A stretch of DNA of 64,000 nt from Cytidiella melzeri (Eukaryota > Basidiomycota > Agaricomycetes > Polyporales > Irpicaceae). The position numbers were made by a program, and so were the translations under genes. The stretch covers positions 124,001 through 188,000 of the forward strand of contig JABYQR010000032.1 of the NCBI GenBank assembly GCA_022592445.1. Reading direction: 5' to 3'. Under the pieces are notes generated by a model. It was not told where the DNA came from, searched no databases, and saw nothing but the letters and a program-made list of their open reading frames with translations. Positions 1-11,106 of this stretch are shown here, piece after piece (position 1 is the first letter of the stretch; the number at the start of each line of letters is the position of its first letter).

Positions 1-550
1 AGAAGTCACGGAAAGGGTGAGAACATATGCTGCGGTAAGGAAGTAGAGCCAAACTTACCGCCCTTCGCAACTCGTTGCTCGATCTCTTCCACCAGGAGAA
101 CACGCTGTAGTTGACTACACATGCAATGGAGCGCACAGCCGCCAGACCGCCAAAGCCGACGTAGTCCTCTCCGTCCGGCAAGGCCCAGTTGGAGAACCAC
201 TCTGGCTGGTTCAGTTTACCGATACCGGTGCCGACCACGTACGCCACAGGTGTAAGGATGATAAACGCATGTGCGATGGGGGAAAGTACTTTGAGTAACA
301 GAGGGGGTGGTGGTTGTTGGCCGATGTTAAGGTCGCGCAAGCCTTGGGGCTCGGGGACACCTGTCTTGCCAACGTCTGTGGGCAGCGTGCGACGAGTGTG
401 AGGGTGATGCACACCCTTGCCGGTGTGACGACGGACGGTGCGGACGAGGCCTGCGACAGTCGTCCACCAGACAATGCCCTCTACTCCTGTCGTATGGCTT
501 ACGGGGCTGCGAGCGAGGAGGTCGTGGATGTCAAGCCCGGCGATATACAT
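1..550 (-). CDS. Partial membrane protein, N-terminal exon
   Basis: A reading frame starts at an ATG at 550 and stays open to a good splice donor (GTAAGT, reading minus) at 58-57, so the rest of the gene lies beyond the left edge. The visible part is about 163 residues. A hydrophobic stretch (IVWWTTVAGLV) lies near residue 25, and a longer one (SPIAHAFIILTPVAYVVG) near residues 88-105. After it come GKLNQPEWFSNWALPDG and a segment rich in aromatic residues (VVNYSVFSWWKR). This suggests a multi-pass membrane protein. I do not recognise the family. The start is uncertain, because another ATG at 713 opens a short frame that could be an upstream exon. Confidence 0.45.
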   Translation of the reverse strand, partial: MYIAGLDIHDLLARSPVSHTTGVEGIVWWTTVAGLVRTVRRHTGKGVHHPHTRRTLPTDVGKTGVPEPQGLRDLNIGQQPPPPLLLKVLSPIAHAFIILTPVAYVVGTGIGKLNQPEWFSNWALPDGEDYVGFGGLAAVRSIACVVNYSVFSWWKRSSNELRRAVSLALLPYRSICSHPFRDF

Positions 551-846
551 GTTCAAGTGCTAGTCACTGTGTTTGAGTATTCGACGTTGTCGTCAATGTC
601 GGTCACCGCGTTGAAGACACCGGGGACGTTTTCGATTCTGGACGCCGACGCGTGACGTAGCTGGCGAAGTCTCCGGAGCCGGCGGAGACGCGAGCGGCGG
701 TGGAGGCCGGCATATCTACTCATGGCTTGTGTGTCATCCCGGCTTATTATAGACGCTCATAACACCAAAGTTACAAAGCCGTAGGTATTAAATCATCGCA
801 ACCGACTCCTACACCAACACTAATATCCTCCGCAAATTCACCCACA

Positions 847-2362
847 ATGGCCCCGAAGGACGTAAGCGCGATCCTGAAGCAGTTTCGTCAAGAGCTCGTC
901 GAGGGGGACCTGCTACACGACGGTGATTCCATTGGGACCGACGATGAGACCCTCCTGTAAGTCATAGTCTGGAGGCTATAAAGACGTATGCTGACTTGCA
1001 TCTACAGACGATTCCTCCGAGCAAGGCAGTTCAATCTAAAAAATGCAAAGATTATGTGGACAAACTGCTATGAGTGGAGGAAATCTGCCGAGGGCGTTGG
1101 CATAGACGAACTCTACCGCAGGATTGATCCATTCGATGTACGTTGCATGCGATCTTTAAATGCGCGACAGTCAGCTTGACATCGATGTTAGTACCCAGAG
1201 CGAGATCATGTCTTCAAATTCTGGCCACTGTTCTTCCACAAGGCAAGTATGACAATGCCCACCGATCCATATTTACAACCAGCTTATCCTCCACAGACCG
1301 ACAAAAGCGGCCGTCCCATCAATATCCATCACTTTGGTCGTATCAACACAACCGAGTTATACAAAGGCGTCAGCCCTGATCGGTTTTGGCAGGCTTTTCT
1401 CGTCAACGCCGACTCGCTCACCCGCGAGGTTCTCCCCGCCGCTTCGGCTGCCGCAGGCGAACGGATTGACGGTACATTCGTCATCGTCGACCTCAAAGGG
1501 TTCGGGTACGTCGTCTCCTCATCCCTCCGCGTCTGTGGAGCATCGTTAATGATTTTATTGTGTGGACATAGAACGGGCCAGTTCTGGCAGATGAAGCACC
1601 TCGCGCGGGGTGCGTTCCAAGTGTCTCAAGATTATTTCCCTGAAACGTAAGTTTGCCAATGCACATATCCACTTTTGACAAACAGATAACATTGCGTACA
1701 GTATGTCACAACTTGCCATCGTCAATGCGCCATCATCATTCACAGCGATCTGGGCTGTAATGCGACCCTGGCTGGCAAAAGAGACAGTGGAAAAAGTCTC
1801 CGTGCTCGGGTCCAACTATGCATCTACGCTCCTGAAGCTCATCGACGCGGACAGCCTACCGGAATCGCTTGGCGGAAAATGCACATGCGACGAGTGTGGA
1901 GAGCAGGGTAAGGACAAGCCAGAGGTGGGCGGCGTGGAGGGGCAGGTAGAGATGGGCCGATGTGCGTTTAGTAGTGCGGGGCCTTGGCTGGTTGGAAGAC
2001 AGGAACGGAAAGCTGCGTGGCTACGAGGCGAAAGAGATATTGCTTTGCAACCTGGGGAACTCGACAAGTTCTTACAGAAAGTCACGCACACATCAGAGGA
2101 ACCGAAGACGGGCGAGGAGGCGGCGCCGCAAGAGGAAGAGACAAAGGCAGAGTCAGAAAGCTCTGTGGATGACAACTCTGGACCGCCAACACCTGCACAT
2201 GAGCAGAATTTGAGCCAAGTAAACGTTCGCGACAACGGAGACCTGGACAAGGAACGCCCGCATGGCCACGCGTTGGCTTCTGGGGATACTGCAAAGGCGG
2301 GGGGAGAGGATCACCTGGATGCTCGCATTTCACCACCGGATGACTTGCATGCTAATGCTTAG
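847..2362 (+). CDS. Sec14-like phosphatidylinositol transfer protein
   Basis: CRAL-TRIO protein that by family exchanges phosphatidylinositol and phosphatidylcholine between membranes, in the cytosol and at Golgi or plasma membrane. Exons: 847-956, 1008-1137, 1192-1242, 1297-1505, 1572-1646, 1702-2362. The N-terminal helical CRAL_TRIO_N part contains RFLRARQFNLKNA. The lipid-binding core has TDKSGRPINIHHFGRI, then IVDLKGFG, QDYFPETM, LAIVNAPSSFTAIW and LPESLGG, all in the usual order. The tail after AFSSAGPW is long (over 130 residues), acidic and low in complexity, and could bind other proteins. The intron at 1243-1296 starts with GC. It is 54 nt with no in-frame stop, so retention would add 18 residues; homologues run straight through HKTDK, which favours splicing. 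Confidence 0.9.
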
Positions 2363-2631
2363 AGCAAATGTGGGGTCTCTATCTATCGGGATGTCTCATG
2401 CGTGGCCTTCACTGATATACGTACGCACTCTTAATGATTGGATTGTATCTATTTAGTGTTGCACTGAAGTATTAATATCATGTAGCAGCTCCAGTTTGTA
2501 TCATTCATTCCAGTGTGCAACAGAAGAAATATTTGACCTCACTCTTCCATGCGAAACACGATGGTATCAGAACATATTGGTGGAGCGAAATCAAAAAGTC
2601 TGACTCGTCCGCGAATATGGAATACTGGCCA
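2363..2631. other. Convergent 3' region
   Basis: Gap between the 3' ends of the Sec14-like gene (+) and V-ATPase subunit d (-). I see no coding frame with convincing composition. It probably holds both 3' UTRs and poly(A) sites, which must lie within about 270 bp. Confidence 0.5.
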
Positions 2632-3996
2632 TCAAAATATGGGAATAAAGTCATGTATCCTCTCCCTCGCATCCTGAGCAATGCACTCCGCAATCCACGT
2701 CAAACTCCTAATCTCCTGCTCCTTCAACTTCAAGTAGCTGTAAAACACAGCATACTGGAACTGCTGCAGGAACGCCTGCTTGTTTAGGTGTACCTCGTGC
2801 AGGAAGAACCGGTCCTCAAGCTCAGCGCCCATGCCGACGTCTTCCAAATCACTCAGCAGGTGAGCCGTGCTCCCGTTCTGTCCGCCCGATCCGCCACCTG
2901 AGGGAGAGGACTCAAAGAAGACGCGGTAGTCGGCGACGCCTTCGCATGCAGACCTGATCTGTTCTATGTCGTCCGCCCTTGCGAGCATGTTGTTGCCTTC
3001 AGGGTATAGATTGCCGATGGCGGGGAAAAGCCGGGCACGCTGCTCTTTGGATAGCTCGGTTCCGAAGGAATTTAAGGTGATGTTGATAGAACGGCGGTCA
3101 GCTTCGAAGGCGAGGATGCGAGACATGATGTCGGCGGTGGGGCCGCCAATGGTCTGGCAGAAGGCGTGGAAGTCTTCGAGGTAGGCTTTGTAAAGGGTGT
3201 TGCGGATGATTTCAATGTTAAGGTCGTCAAGTTCGGCGGCAGAGAGGCTGTCGCGAAAGAAATTGGCTGAGTGATGTAGAAGAGGAGATTTTAGTCGGTT
3301 CAGTTGCTTAGGTACATTGAAAATGGAAACGGACCTAGTGGTGTCTCAACTAAGACGGTATGGTACAGCTCTTCGACATTAGATGCAACACAGAGGGCCG
3401 GCATAGAGTCAAAAACACCAAGTGGGTGACACCGCTCAATGAGCTCGTGCGTATCTCGTTCGTGGAGTGTACCCGTGATGAGCAAAATAACATTGTCGAT
3501 CATGTATGCATAACTAGCGGTTACGATGGAGGTTGAGTGGGTGCTGGAAACCAGCTGGAATATGTGTAAGGCTAAACGTACGTGATGTAATCCAAGAACG
3601 TTGCCAATGGTTCCACGGCATTGCTCCGTAGGTAGTTGAATTGATCGACGAGCACCTGTGTGGCTTTGTCGGCTATGGTGGAGGTCGAAATGGGCAGCGG
3701 CTCGTTCGCGAGGAAGTTGCCATAATCCGTCGCAGAGAGCTGTGTCCTGAAATCTACGGCATGGCCACTCAATACACTCAAGTTGTCCGTTCCCGCATAT
3801 GCAGCACGCACCCTCAATAGTCTCGCCTTGCGTGAGGTTGTTATACTGGTTCTGGGTAAGCAAGCCAGCCTTGTAGCCCCTCACGATGCCTTCCAGGAAG
3901 CCTGCATCCACCTAAGTCGAGTTCATGGTGCGTGAGTGAAGTTTCTGCAGCACGAGTCGCTACTTGACAACGTACGTTGAAAAAGAGGGCCTCCAT
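2632..3996 (-). CDS. VMA6: V-type H+-ATPase V0 subunit d
   Basis: Subunit d sits on the cytosolic face of the V0 proton channel and couples the c-ring to the V1 rotor stalk of the vacuolar ATPase. Reading minus, the exons start at 3996 (MEALFFN), 3911, about 3768, about 3510 and about 3268. Together they give the family signatures [109 protein letters not shown] and IAECIAQ, ending FIPIF. Order and total length (about 360 residues) fit the family. The start is MEALFFN as in other fungi. An in-frame ATG upstream at 4080 would add 28 residues and is less likely. No break seen. Confidence 0.95.
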
Positions 3997-4258
3997 CGTT
4001 GTTGTCCTGCGCAGCGTTGCGCTGCCCACTACGGCGTCACTATACTTGGCGGCGAAAGTGGGCGGCAGCCATATTCCCACACTTAGTAAACAGAATTTCC
4101 ACGGTTAATGCGTCGCGCACATGATTATCGCACTCTTTGCTCGTCCTCGACGACCACCGTGTCCCGGACTCGGAATGGCCGCGGTATGCTAGACGAGCAG
4201 AGCAAGGAATATAAGTCTCTTTCACCTCCACCATTGTGCACGTTCTCGCAACAGCACC
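3997..4258. promoter_or_regulatory. Shared divergent promoter region
   Basis: 262 bp separate the start codon of V-ATPase subunit d (-) from that of the alpha/beta hydrolase (+), so both promoters must sit here or overlap the genes. I could not assign a specific motif. A pyrimidine-rich stretch lies just before the ATG at 4259. Confidence 0.4.
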
Positions 4259-5595
4259 ATGACCTCTCCCATTACTACCAAGAAGACCACCAAGCACCGC
4301 GTAGAACATTACAAAGACCCTAACACTCCTCTCACAGGTGTGCTTGAGCAGCTTGCTCCCGGTGAGCCGACCCAAGGACGACGGATTGCTCTGGTGAGTT
4401 ATAAACCGCACATACGACATCTTTCGCTCAATGTGCTGCAGTTATTGCACGGTAGCATTGGGTACGCCAGGGCTCTCGTCACACTCAGTCAGCTCTTGAC
4501 GCGTGTTTAGACACAAGGACTATCTCTTTCTGAAGCGGCTTGCTCTGCGTCTACCTATCGACTCGTTTCGCTTCGATTTCAGGTTTGTCAACCCTCCTTG
4601 GTAGCGTTGCCTCAGCTCATGGCCGTGCAAATCGTGCTAGAGGTAACTTTGAGTCTCCAGGGCCATGGCGCATGGGCGGGTTTGAAGACGACGTGGAAGA
4701 CCTCAATGCTGTCGTTGCATATCTGACGAACAAGCTCGGATACCTCGTTGACATTATCGTTGGACACTCGCGCGGGGTAGTGGCCGCCATCCGGTGGATG
4801 TGCACGGCCAAGGAGGCGCAAGGGGTACGCGGATTCGTCAATGCTTCGGGACGGTACAGAATGAATGTGAGCCATTGTTCCGTATTCATGCCATGATACT
4901 GACATCGCTCCGTCTTGAGAAGCTCATCTATGGTGAGAGATCTGGATCTGTGAATGAAGGCGGATGGTTGTCTGACAGGTCAGCGACCAGACAGTCATAA
5001 GCAGTTTCAGGAGGTATACGAGGCAAACGGTTTCTTCATCCGCACCGAAACTGTCGCAAGGCAGAAATGGACAGCGAAGTACGTCCGCCAGAATTCTCGT
5101 CTTTCTCAACAAGTATGTATTCAAAATACCAGGATCACGCTAGCGGACATGGAAGAGTTTGCCAACTTTGACTCATCCCTAGTGTGGGATCAGTTCCCTA
5201 AGGCAACGCATGTATTGACGATGCATGGACTACAAGACCAAGTTGTCCCAGCGTATGTCATTCCCATGTTGTCGCATCCCTCGCATGGCATTGACCCCTC
5301 TAAGATATGATGCGATCATATACTCTCGAGCCTTTGGTGCTCGAAGTCCTGGAACTCACCAATTGTACTATGTAGAAGAGGCTGACCACAACTTCACCGG
5401 TGTAAGTCACATCGCGATCGCTTGTCCCATTTACTTACGTTTGACATTGAAAACACATGATCTCCCCAGATGCAAGACCACGTCGCTGAGACGATTTTGG
5501 AGTGGCTGGGTATGCTTGAGGGCAACACTCTGAGTACCGGCATTTGGCACACCGGTGTCAAAGAACCATCGAGAGTCAATGGTAGTAAGCTATGA
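4259..5595 (+). CDS. Alpha/beta hydrolase (serine aminopeptidase S33-like)
   Basis: Cytosolic-type hydrolase assembled from about eight short exons. The first exon (4259-4393) gives MTSPITTKKTTKHR and ends in RRIAL; the next give LLHGSIG, HKDYLFLKRLALRL and DSFRFDFRGN, the usual strand 3, oxyanion and strand 4 elements. The nucleophile elbow is GHSRG (near 4768). The acid lies in MHGLQDQVVPA (near 5225-5250) and the histidine in EADHNFTG (near 5380-5400), so the triad is complete. The last exon, after an intron ending near 5469, begins MQDHVAETILEWLG and stops at 5593-5595. The substrate cannot be told: similar proteins are annotated as esterases or acyl-glycerol lipases. No signal peptide is seen. 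Confidence 0.8.
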
Positions 5596-5903
5596 GAAAC
5601 AGTCGAACTTCGTTTGCGGCTGTGTATGGTAACTTACGAGGATTGTCGGTTGGTTAGATGTTTATATCAATGTATTGTTTTATGCTGCCGGGTGTCCGTC
5701 TGGGTACAGCTACACCGTCGCTCCCTTGCCGCAAAAATACTACGCACATACACAACTCTATAATAATGATAGACTCCTTTTTCCAGTCTACGCATAACCA
5801 GCTGCGTCTTCATGTACAGTATTGAAGTGAGAAATGACAGATCTGTGGGCCTTGTGAGATAGCGCAACTGTATGCGGACTGCCTTGGTACCTACTCAGCA
5901 ACT
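5596..5903. other. Convergent 3' region without a gene
   Basis: Lies between the hydrolase stop (+) and the stop of the basic hypothetical gene (-). A/T-richer than the flanking genes; it probably contains the two 3' UTRs. I see nothing else in it. Confidence 0.4.
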
Positions 5904-6621
5904 CTAAACTCTGTGTTTGCGCCTTCTCTTCGGGTCGGGTAACATATCCTCAGCTTCATAGCTGCGAGATCGTTTGTTCGGAAGCTGATCAATGTAACAT
6001 TTGAGAAAACACGAAGTGCGAACAGTCTGATGCACTCACTCGGACCTTTTGTATCTGGTCATCGGCGGCCCACAAACATCTCGTCGAGGAGTGGCGAGGA
6101 GAGAGAGCATCTAGCATAGCTACGTCCCCGTCCGCTCGAAGCAGCTCATCCCAGTCGCCCACGGTGGCATCGTCGACGATCATTGCTCGCTTTCGAACGT
6201 TCCCAAGACGAGTTGGTCTTGCTGATAGACTGCGAGGCAAGTCTGCGTCGGTGACCATAAGTATATCCAGGTCTGTAGTACATTCATCTTCCTCGGCGAT
6301 GTCTTCCAACACTACGCTGTGTGCGTAGTGTGGCCACGAGAATCTCCATGGCAAGTGTGAGCGGCGATGAGAGCCATTACGATGCTCCAGAAACGTATCG
6401 CGCCTGTACGCATGATTTTGCACGTTGACACTCTGTTTCATGGCCGTATGGTGACACCGTCTTGAAGACTCGCATCTATGAACGCGACGCCACTTCACGT
6501 CGGCCAGATGTCCCAACCGCGCCGCGGTTTCGCCAAATGTCGTCGAGCGCACAGCAAAACTCTTTTCACATTCGATGCAAGTGACGGCAGTGTGGCTGCC
6601 TTTGTTACAATCAGCGTACAT
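5904..6621 (-). CDS. Hypothetical protein with basic C-terminus
   Basis: I do not recognise this protein. A 210-codon frame starts at an ATG at 6621. A donor GTGAGT just after the codons for QIQKVR (near 6045) and an acceptor ending in CAG near 5983 keep the frame and add LPNKRSRSYEAEDMLPDPKR and a short RRKHRV end at 5904. The spliced end has two basic clusters (NKRSR, KRRRKHR) like a bipartite nuclear signal, which is why I prefer it to the unspliced stop. Near the N-terminus CIECEKSF resembles half of a zinc finger. The middle is acidic (EDIAEEDEC, DGDVAMLDAL). It may be a nuclear protein; upstream exons are possible. Confidence 0.5.
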
Positions 6622-7076
6622 CGCAACACGTAGAGACCGGAAACGCTGGTATGGGGGGCAGGGAGTTGGAGAGGATAGTTTGGGGATGGACTTTCACTTA
6701 AGGCCGCCACTGACAAACACGAGGTGTCCCGCAGTTTTGAGGGATTGACTGGGAATGGACGGTCACGAAGATTTCTACGATAGACGACGTCAGCAATGGT
6801 CCCTCGGTCGCCTGAGCATACGTATCTCACCGGTCTTAACATACCTACGGTTTCTACCGCAGCATACTTCGGTATACATCACCACACGCCGCAAACATGA
6901 GGTATGTGGCAGGACTAGGACAGGTATGAGAGACCGATCACGAGCGTGACAGAAACGTGCTTTATCATGAGAGTGTGGGCGGGTAAGGGGGCATAGTTTT
7001 AGTATGTGGGTAGAGTGTACAAAGAGACGATTGGGATGAGGAGGATGGGAGCCGCATGGCGGACGGTAAAGCAGGG
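6622..7076. other. Intergenic region, 5' of the basic hypothetical gene
   Basis: Between two genes on the minus strand. Several short frames occur on both strands but none has coding character. It should contain the promoter of the gene ending at 5904 and the 3' UTR of the gene starting at 8317. Confidence 0.35.
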
Positions 7077-8317
7077 TCACTGGGACATCCCTGCAGTGCC
7101 AGACCCTACCTTGCGGGCAGCCTTACGGTTCTTCAGTTCCTTCCAGCTGACGTTGAGCCTATTTTCCGTCTTTAGATTTTCCGCGTTCTTCAGCACTGCA
7201 TCACGAATCTCATCCTCAGTCATACCGCTCATCACGCTCTCCCAAACTAGGAGCGTGAGGTGAGTGGGATCTATGTCATTGTCGCGTGTGTCGTTTTTGT
7301 CGACGCCGCAGACAAAAGCAAGGACATCGTTTCCGCCCAACTTCTGCTTAACCTCCTCCATGATGATGCCAACGGAGGGCCCCCGCAAGTCTGTCCAAGC
7401 CTCAACCTGCTTGCCGCTGAAAACGGTCTTGATGCGCTGTTTCGCGTGGGTGACGTGAAGTATGGCGTTGTATAAATTTTGCTTGCGAAAGTGTGAGAGG
7501 GCATAGTTGATGTCAATGGAGGAGACCTGGAAACTGCCGTCGTCACGGCGGCATCGGGCATATTCCAGGAAGTTCCTAAACATGGGACGTCCGCCCACTC
7601 TGCCCGGTGGTTGCATATTGTCTTTTTGCATCCTATTCCAGACATCAAAGAAGGGCGAGGACGCAACCCAGTCGAAAACTTCTCTCTGCGTGGTGAAGCC
7701 TTGTTCCCACCTGTCGAGGGATAAGGCGAAGAAAGACAGAATATCCCTGAAGGACCTGCTCAGGAACAGAGTGCAAGGAGGAGCCGTCGGGACAGGCTTT
7801 GCAAGCTGGAAGAGAATGATTGCAGCGAACATCACCAGACAGAGCAGCTATTACACACCCGTAAGCCAGTGCTTCCCAAGGACAATTGGCCTGCTTTGGC
7901 GAGTAAGCCAATAATCATGCCAAGGTCGCCATACGAGTTGAAGAACATGACACGCTCGAACTCCTCCTTGTTGGAACACACGAGTAAATCTACTTGATGG
8001 TAGACATTCGTAGTAACGTCCCCTGAGCCTTCAGCAGGGACTGCAAAGTAGCTCATTCGATCGCCTTCAAACTTGGCTTGCCGTGCACAGAGGGCTTCAG
8101 AAATCTCGTCTTGCGCCAATCCGCGTACGGGTTTGTAGACAACGAAGTCGAGGTCGCCGTAATCCGCTTTCTCGGGAGCTTCGCACGGAACAGCAACAAC
8201 CTCGTAAAGGTCTCGAAGACGCGTTCCGAGACGGTCTTTGAGCCTTTGGTATACCGATGGAGACATGCGCGGAAATGAAGCCTCGGGTAGCAAAGTCGCA
8301 AACGCATTGCCACCCAT
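7077..8317 (-). CDS. Nucleotidyltransferase-like hypothetical protein
   Basis: Two exons. The first starts at MGGNAFATLLP (ATG at 8317); the donor GTGTGT falls near 7860 and the acceptor near 7807, joining TGLR to LAKPVPT. Near residue 50, AVPCEAPEKADYGDLDFVVY resembles the GD-x-D metal site of nucleotidyltransferase-fold proteins, followed by NVYHQVDLLVC, a possible third carboxylate. After the intron come FGLS-type elements (FALSLDRWEQGFTTQREVF, DWVASSPFFD) and a charged C-terminus. I recall similar uncharacterised fungal proteins, but the activity is only inferred from the motif. The upstream frame to 8362 begins with GTG, so the ATG at 8317 is preferred. Confidence 0.65.
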
Positions 8318-8535
8318 ACCGTGGTCGTTGGACGTCGTGGTCGAGAAGAAAGAGCTGCGCACTCATACTGGCTCGAATGATCAAGTACTCAACATCATGA
8401 CGCATATGATAAGGGTATGTGACAGCTATTCCGGGTGAAGTTCGGTGTGACAAGTTCCCGCGAGCTGCTTGTCACGCTACCACCTTTCTCCCGCCACAGT
8501 CTCCTTGAATACTTGCACGGTCAGCACAGACAACC
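8318..8535. promoter_or_regulatory. Divergent promoter region
   Basis: 218 bp between the start of the nucleotidyltransferase-like gene (-) and the ZCCHC10-like gene (+). No specific motif assigned; both promoters must lie here. Confidence 0.35.
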
Positions 8536-9276
8536 ATGTCAAAGTTTGCACCATGGCGCAAGACCAGCACCAATCCTTTGGCTACGTCTTCTACCGTTTG
8601 TCAGAAGTGCCTTGGGTCAGGTATGTGCATCCACAAACCTGTCCGCATCTTCAAACCCTCAATGATAACTGTGTTTGTGTAGGTCACTTTACATATCAAT
8701 GCAAGGGTGCCAGACCTTATGTATCTCGCCCCTCTCGCACGGAACAGCTCGAGAATCCTCGTGTACTTGCGAAACTGAAGGCCGACGGCAAACCATCCGT
8801 AGAAGTTCCTGAAGAGTTCAAGCGCAAGTAAGTACCATTGAACCTGTCATCGTTAACCACCTGCCGACAAATCGCACTTCTGCTATTGCAGGAGTGGTGT
8901 CGCCGACAAAATTCTGGAGGAGAATGAGAAGACAAGGGCCAAGGAAGGAAGCTCCAAGGACGCAGGACCATCTCGCAAGAGGCGCAAGCGGTACGTTACG
9001 ATTAGCCTTGCTGGAGTTTTTGCAGGCTGACAAAGATTCATTCTCTCTGCAAGGGATTCTTCCGTGAGCGCTTCAAGCGTGTCGTCCGCCAGTTCAGCTT
9101 CAAGTGCATCCTCCGCGAGCTCGATCTCAAGTTCAAGTGGCTCCGAATCAGAATCAGATTCAGACTCTTCGTCAGCGAGCTCTCGCTCACGAGAGCGAAG
9201 CCGAAAGCGCCGCCGACCGAGGCGAAGAGGCACTAGCAGTGGCAGCGAAGACCGCAGTAGAGGTCGTTCGCCATAG
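8536..9276 (+). CDS. ZCCHC10-like zinc-knuckle protein with SR tail
   Basis: Four exons. Exon 1 (ATG at 8536) encodes MSKFAPWRKTSTNP and half of a CCHC knuckle. The splice after TCAG at about 8619 restores CQKCLGSGHFTYQC, a C-x2-C-x4-H-x4-C zinc knuckle, followed directly by PYVSRPSRTEQL. This matches the ZCCHC10 family, small nuclear proteins that bind RNA or other proteins. The next exon carries a lysine-rich region with SRKRRKR, a likely nuclear signal. The last exon (from about 9053) is almost only Ser, then Ser/Glu/Asp, then RSRERSRKRRRPRRRG, an SR-like tail. The Ser tract uses repeated TCN/AGC codons, so the antisense frame across it is a shadow. Stop at 9274-9276. Confidence 0.85.
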
Positions 9277-9488
9277 TCGTGCAACCACCTGATAGCCTCT
9301 CGTCGCCGTCGGCATTGAGCATCCCCTTACTCATGTGTAGTATACCATCTCAACACATTGACTCAGAACGCAGGAGGATGCCCCACAAGTCTCCGTGCCA
9401 TGCTATGATGTCCCCTATGTGGTATATACAGGTGGAGGGAACAAGAGCAACGTTTGCAACTGTAGGCAGGCAGATGACACGTCACAAA

Positions 9489-10351
9489 CTACAAGCAAGC
9501 GGGTGCTTCTGTAGCTCTTGAGTTCATGATGAGCGCCACGATGAGACTACGTAGTATTGGTGAGCAGCGCATAGATACGACATGGGACTGTGTATCGTTT
9601 ACGTACCCATACAATCCTAGTACCTCAGCGAAGATAAGTATAAGGACCATAGACACAAAGACTTTTGACTCGTATACGTATGCTCGTACGCACTGCATAT
9701 GGGAGGATTAGGAACACCATCATCCGGAACATCCATTCTCATGAGCTCGAAGCACGCACCGAGTCTCCGACATAGCCAATCGCATAACCAGCTGCCAGCC
9801 CCGTAAAGCCACACGCGAGTCCCGCGCCGAGATGGATGAAGCCTGCATATAACGAGTAGTCCTTCGGTTGCACTGCCCAAACGAACGCGCCATGAGTACA
9901 CTATGTCCGGCAACTGCGAAAGGACGTCAGAATGCATGACACGCACCTCCCCCAGCAATCAATACGGAAACGACAAGCCCATAAACGGCGATGATTCCAG
10001 ACATGACGACCGGGATAAGGGACTGCGCGTACATATTTTAGTTCGCAACGACCCATAATTACGGCATAGTGTTTGCCCTCGTACCTTCATGATCAACTCT
10101 GGTTTAAACGTTCCCAGACCTGCAATACCTATACCTGACTTGGCCGTTCCGAGAGCAGCACCGACAGCTGGGCAAACGAACATGAAGTTACTGTTACACT
10201 CCTCATTGCGCGGTTTACTCGAGACGTACTGCTGAATATCATCTAGTGGGCGGGTGAGCTCAGTGTGAAGTAAACAGGTTTTGATAAGGCTTACTGCAGA
10301 GGCCACTCCCCCAAGGCCGAAGAATGGCGCATATGGCGGGCAGAGAGACAT
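9489..10351 (-). CDS. VMA11: V-ATPase V0 proteolipid subunit c-prime
   Basis: Four-helix proteolipid of the V0 ring of the vacuolar proton pump. The first exon (ATG at 10351) encodes [19 protein letters not shown]. Later exons give [89 protein letters not shown] and [18 protein letters not shown]. The string [18 protein letters not shown] is typical of fungal Vma11 (c-prime) rather than Vma3 (c). The proton-binding Glu of helix 4 (ILIFAEVLG) is present. The junction between exons 1 and 2 near 10140-10295 is unclear: the frame stays open through 10150-10290, and I could not choose one acceptor that gives the usual helix 1. Confidence 0.85.
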
Positions 10352-10927
10352 CGTGGATGTAATGGTTGAGAGCTTTGCTACTGCTGCACAGCGCTAAGCT
10401 CCCGCCGGGTAGCGCATCAGTAACGTGACAGATTCAGAAGCAGGTGTGCTTAGCAAATAGCATTAAATATTCCAACTACGGTGTATTTAATGATTACCAT
10501 TGAATACCAATATCACATGTTGGATATTGAATAATAATGTAATAGTGGTATTGGTGAGTATTGGTGTTTATTGGTCAGGCTCATGACAAGTTGAGAGGAC
10601 GTAGGCACTTAGGCAAGGGTGGATGCGCTGTTGTCAACCCACTGCAGACTGTAGGGACCTAGTACACACAGAGACAAGTTAATCCAGGTGCGATGATGAG
10701 AGCACAATGTGAATATAGAATGTACCTAGTACACACAGAGACGAGTTAACTAGGTAACAGGGCATATGAGCATAAAGCATAACACAAGAGCAATGGGGGG
10801 AATACTCACTCCAGGTGCAATGATGAGAGCACAATGGAGGAGTAGATAACCAGGGTGAAAGGGTTATATACTACAAGGAAGATGGCAACGAGGCAGTGTC
10901 CGCGTGATGAAACAAAAGATGCAATCA
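10352..10927. repeat. Repeat-rich spacer, target of the copia element
   Basis: No gene. The stretch 10450-10580 is A/T-rich with near-repeats of TATTGGTG. From about 10655 a motif ACCTAGTACACACAGAGAC occurs twice (about 10657 and 10724) and CCAGGTGCRATGATGAGAGC occurs twice (about 10685 and 10812), so this is probably the remnant of an older LTR or internal repeat. Confidence 0.45.
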
Positions 10928-11097
10928 TGTTAGAAGGCTATGAAAGTAGTGGAGAGCATTGAGAGAGCAAGACTGAGAGAGATCACACAGTGGGAGTTGG
11001 GGATCAAAAGTGCGTATTGTTGCATTGATCAGAGTAAGTCTTATATACGGCAACTACGGCGCTTGTATGTTAAGCGTCAAATTAATATAGTCGAACA
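10928..11097 (-). repeat. Copia 3' LTR
   Basis: 170 bp, TG...CA, at the 3' end of the copia element. Preceded on the minus strand by a polypurine tract (11098-11106, GAAGGGGAG). Near-identical to 25567-25736. Confidence 0.93.
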
Positions 11098-11106
11098 CTC
11101 CCCTTC
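11098..11106 (-). promoter_or_regulatory. Copia polypurine tract
   Basis: GAAGGGGAG on the minus strand directly abuts the 3' LTR; expected plus-strand primer site. Confidence 0.75.

Noticed and set aside
8883..9284. Open antisense frame rich in Glu/Ser/Leu
   Set aside because: It is the mirror of the Ser/Arg-rich last exon of the ZCCHC10-like gene; composition follows from that exon.
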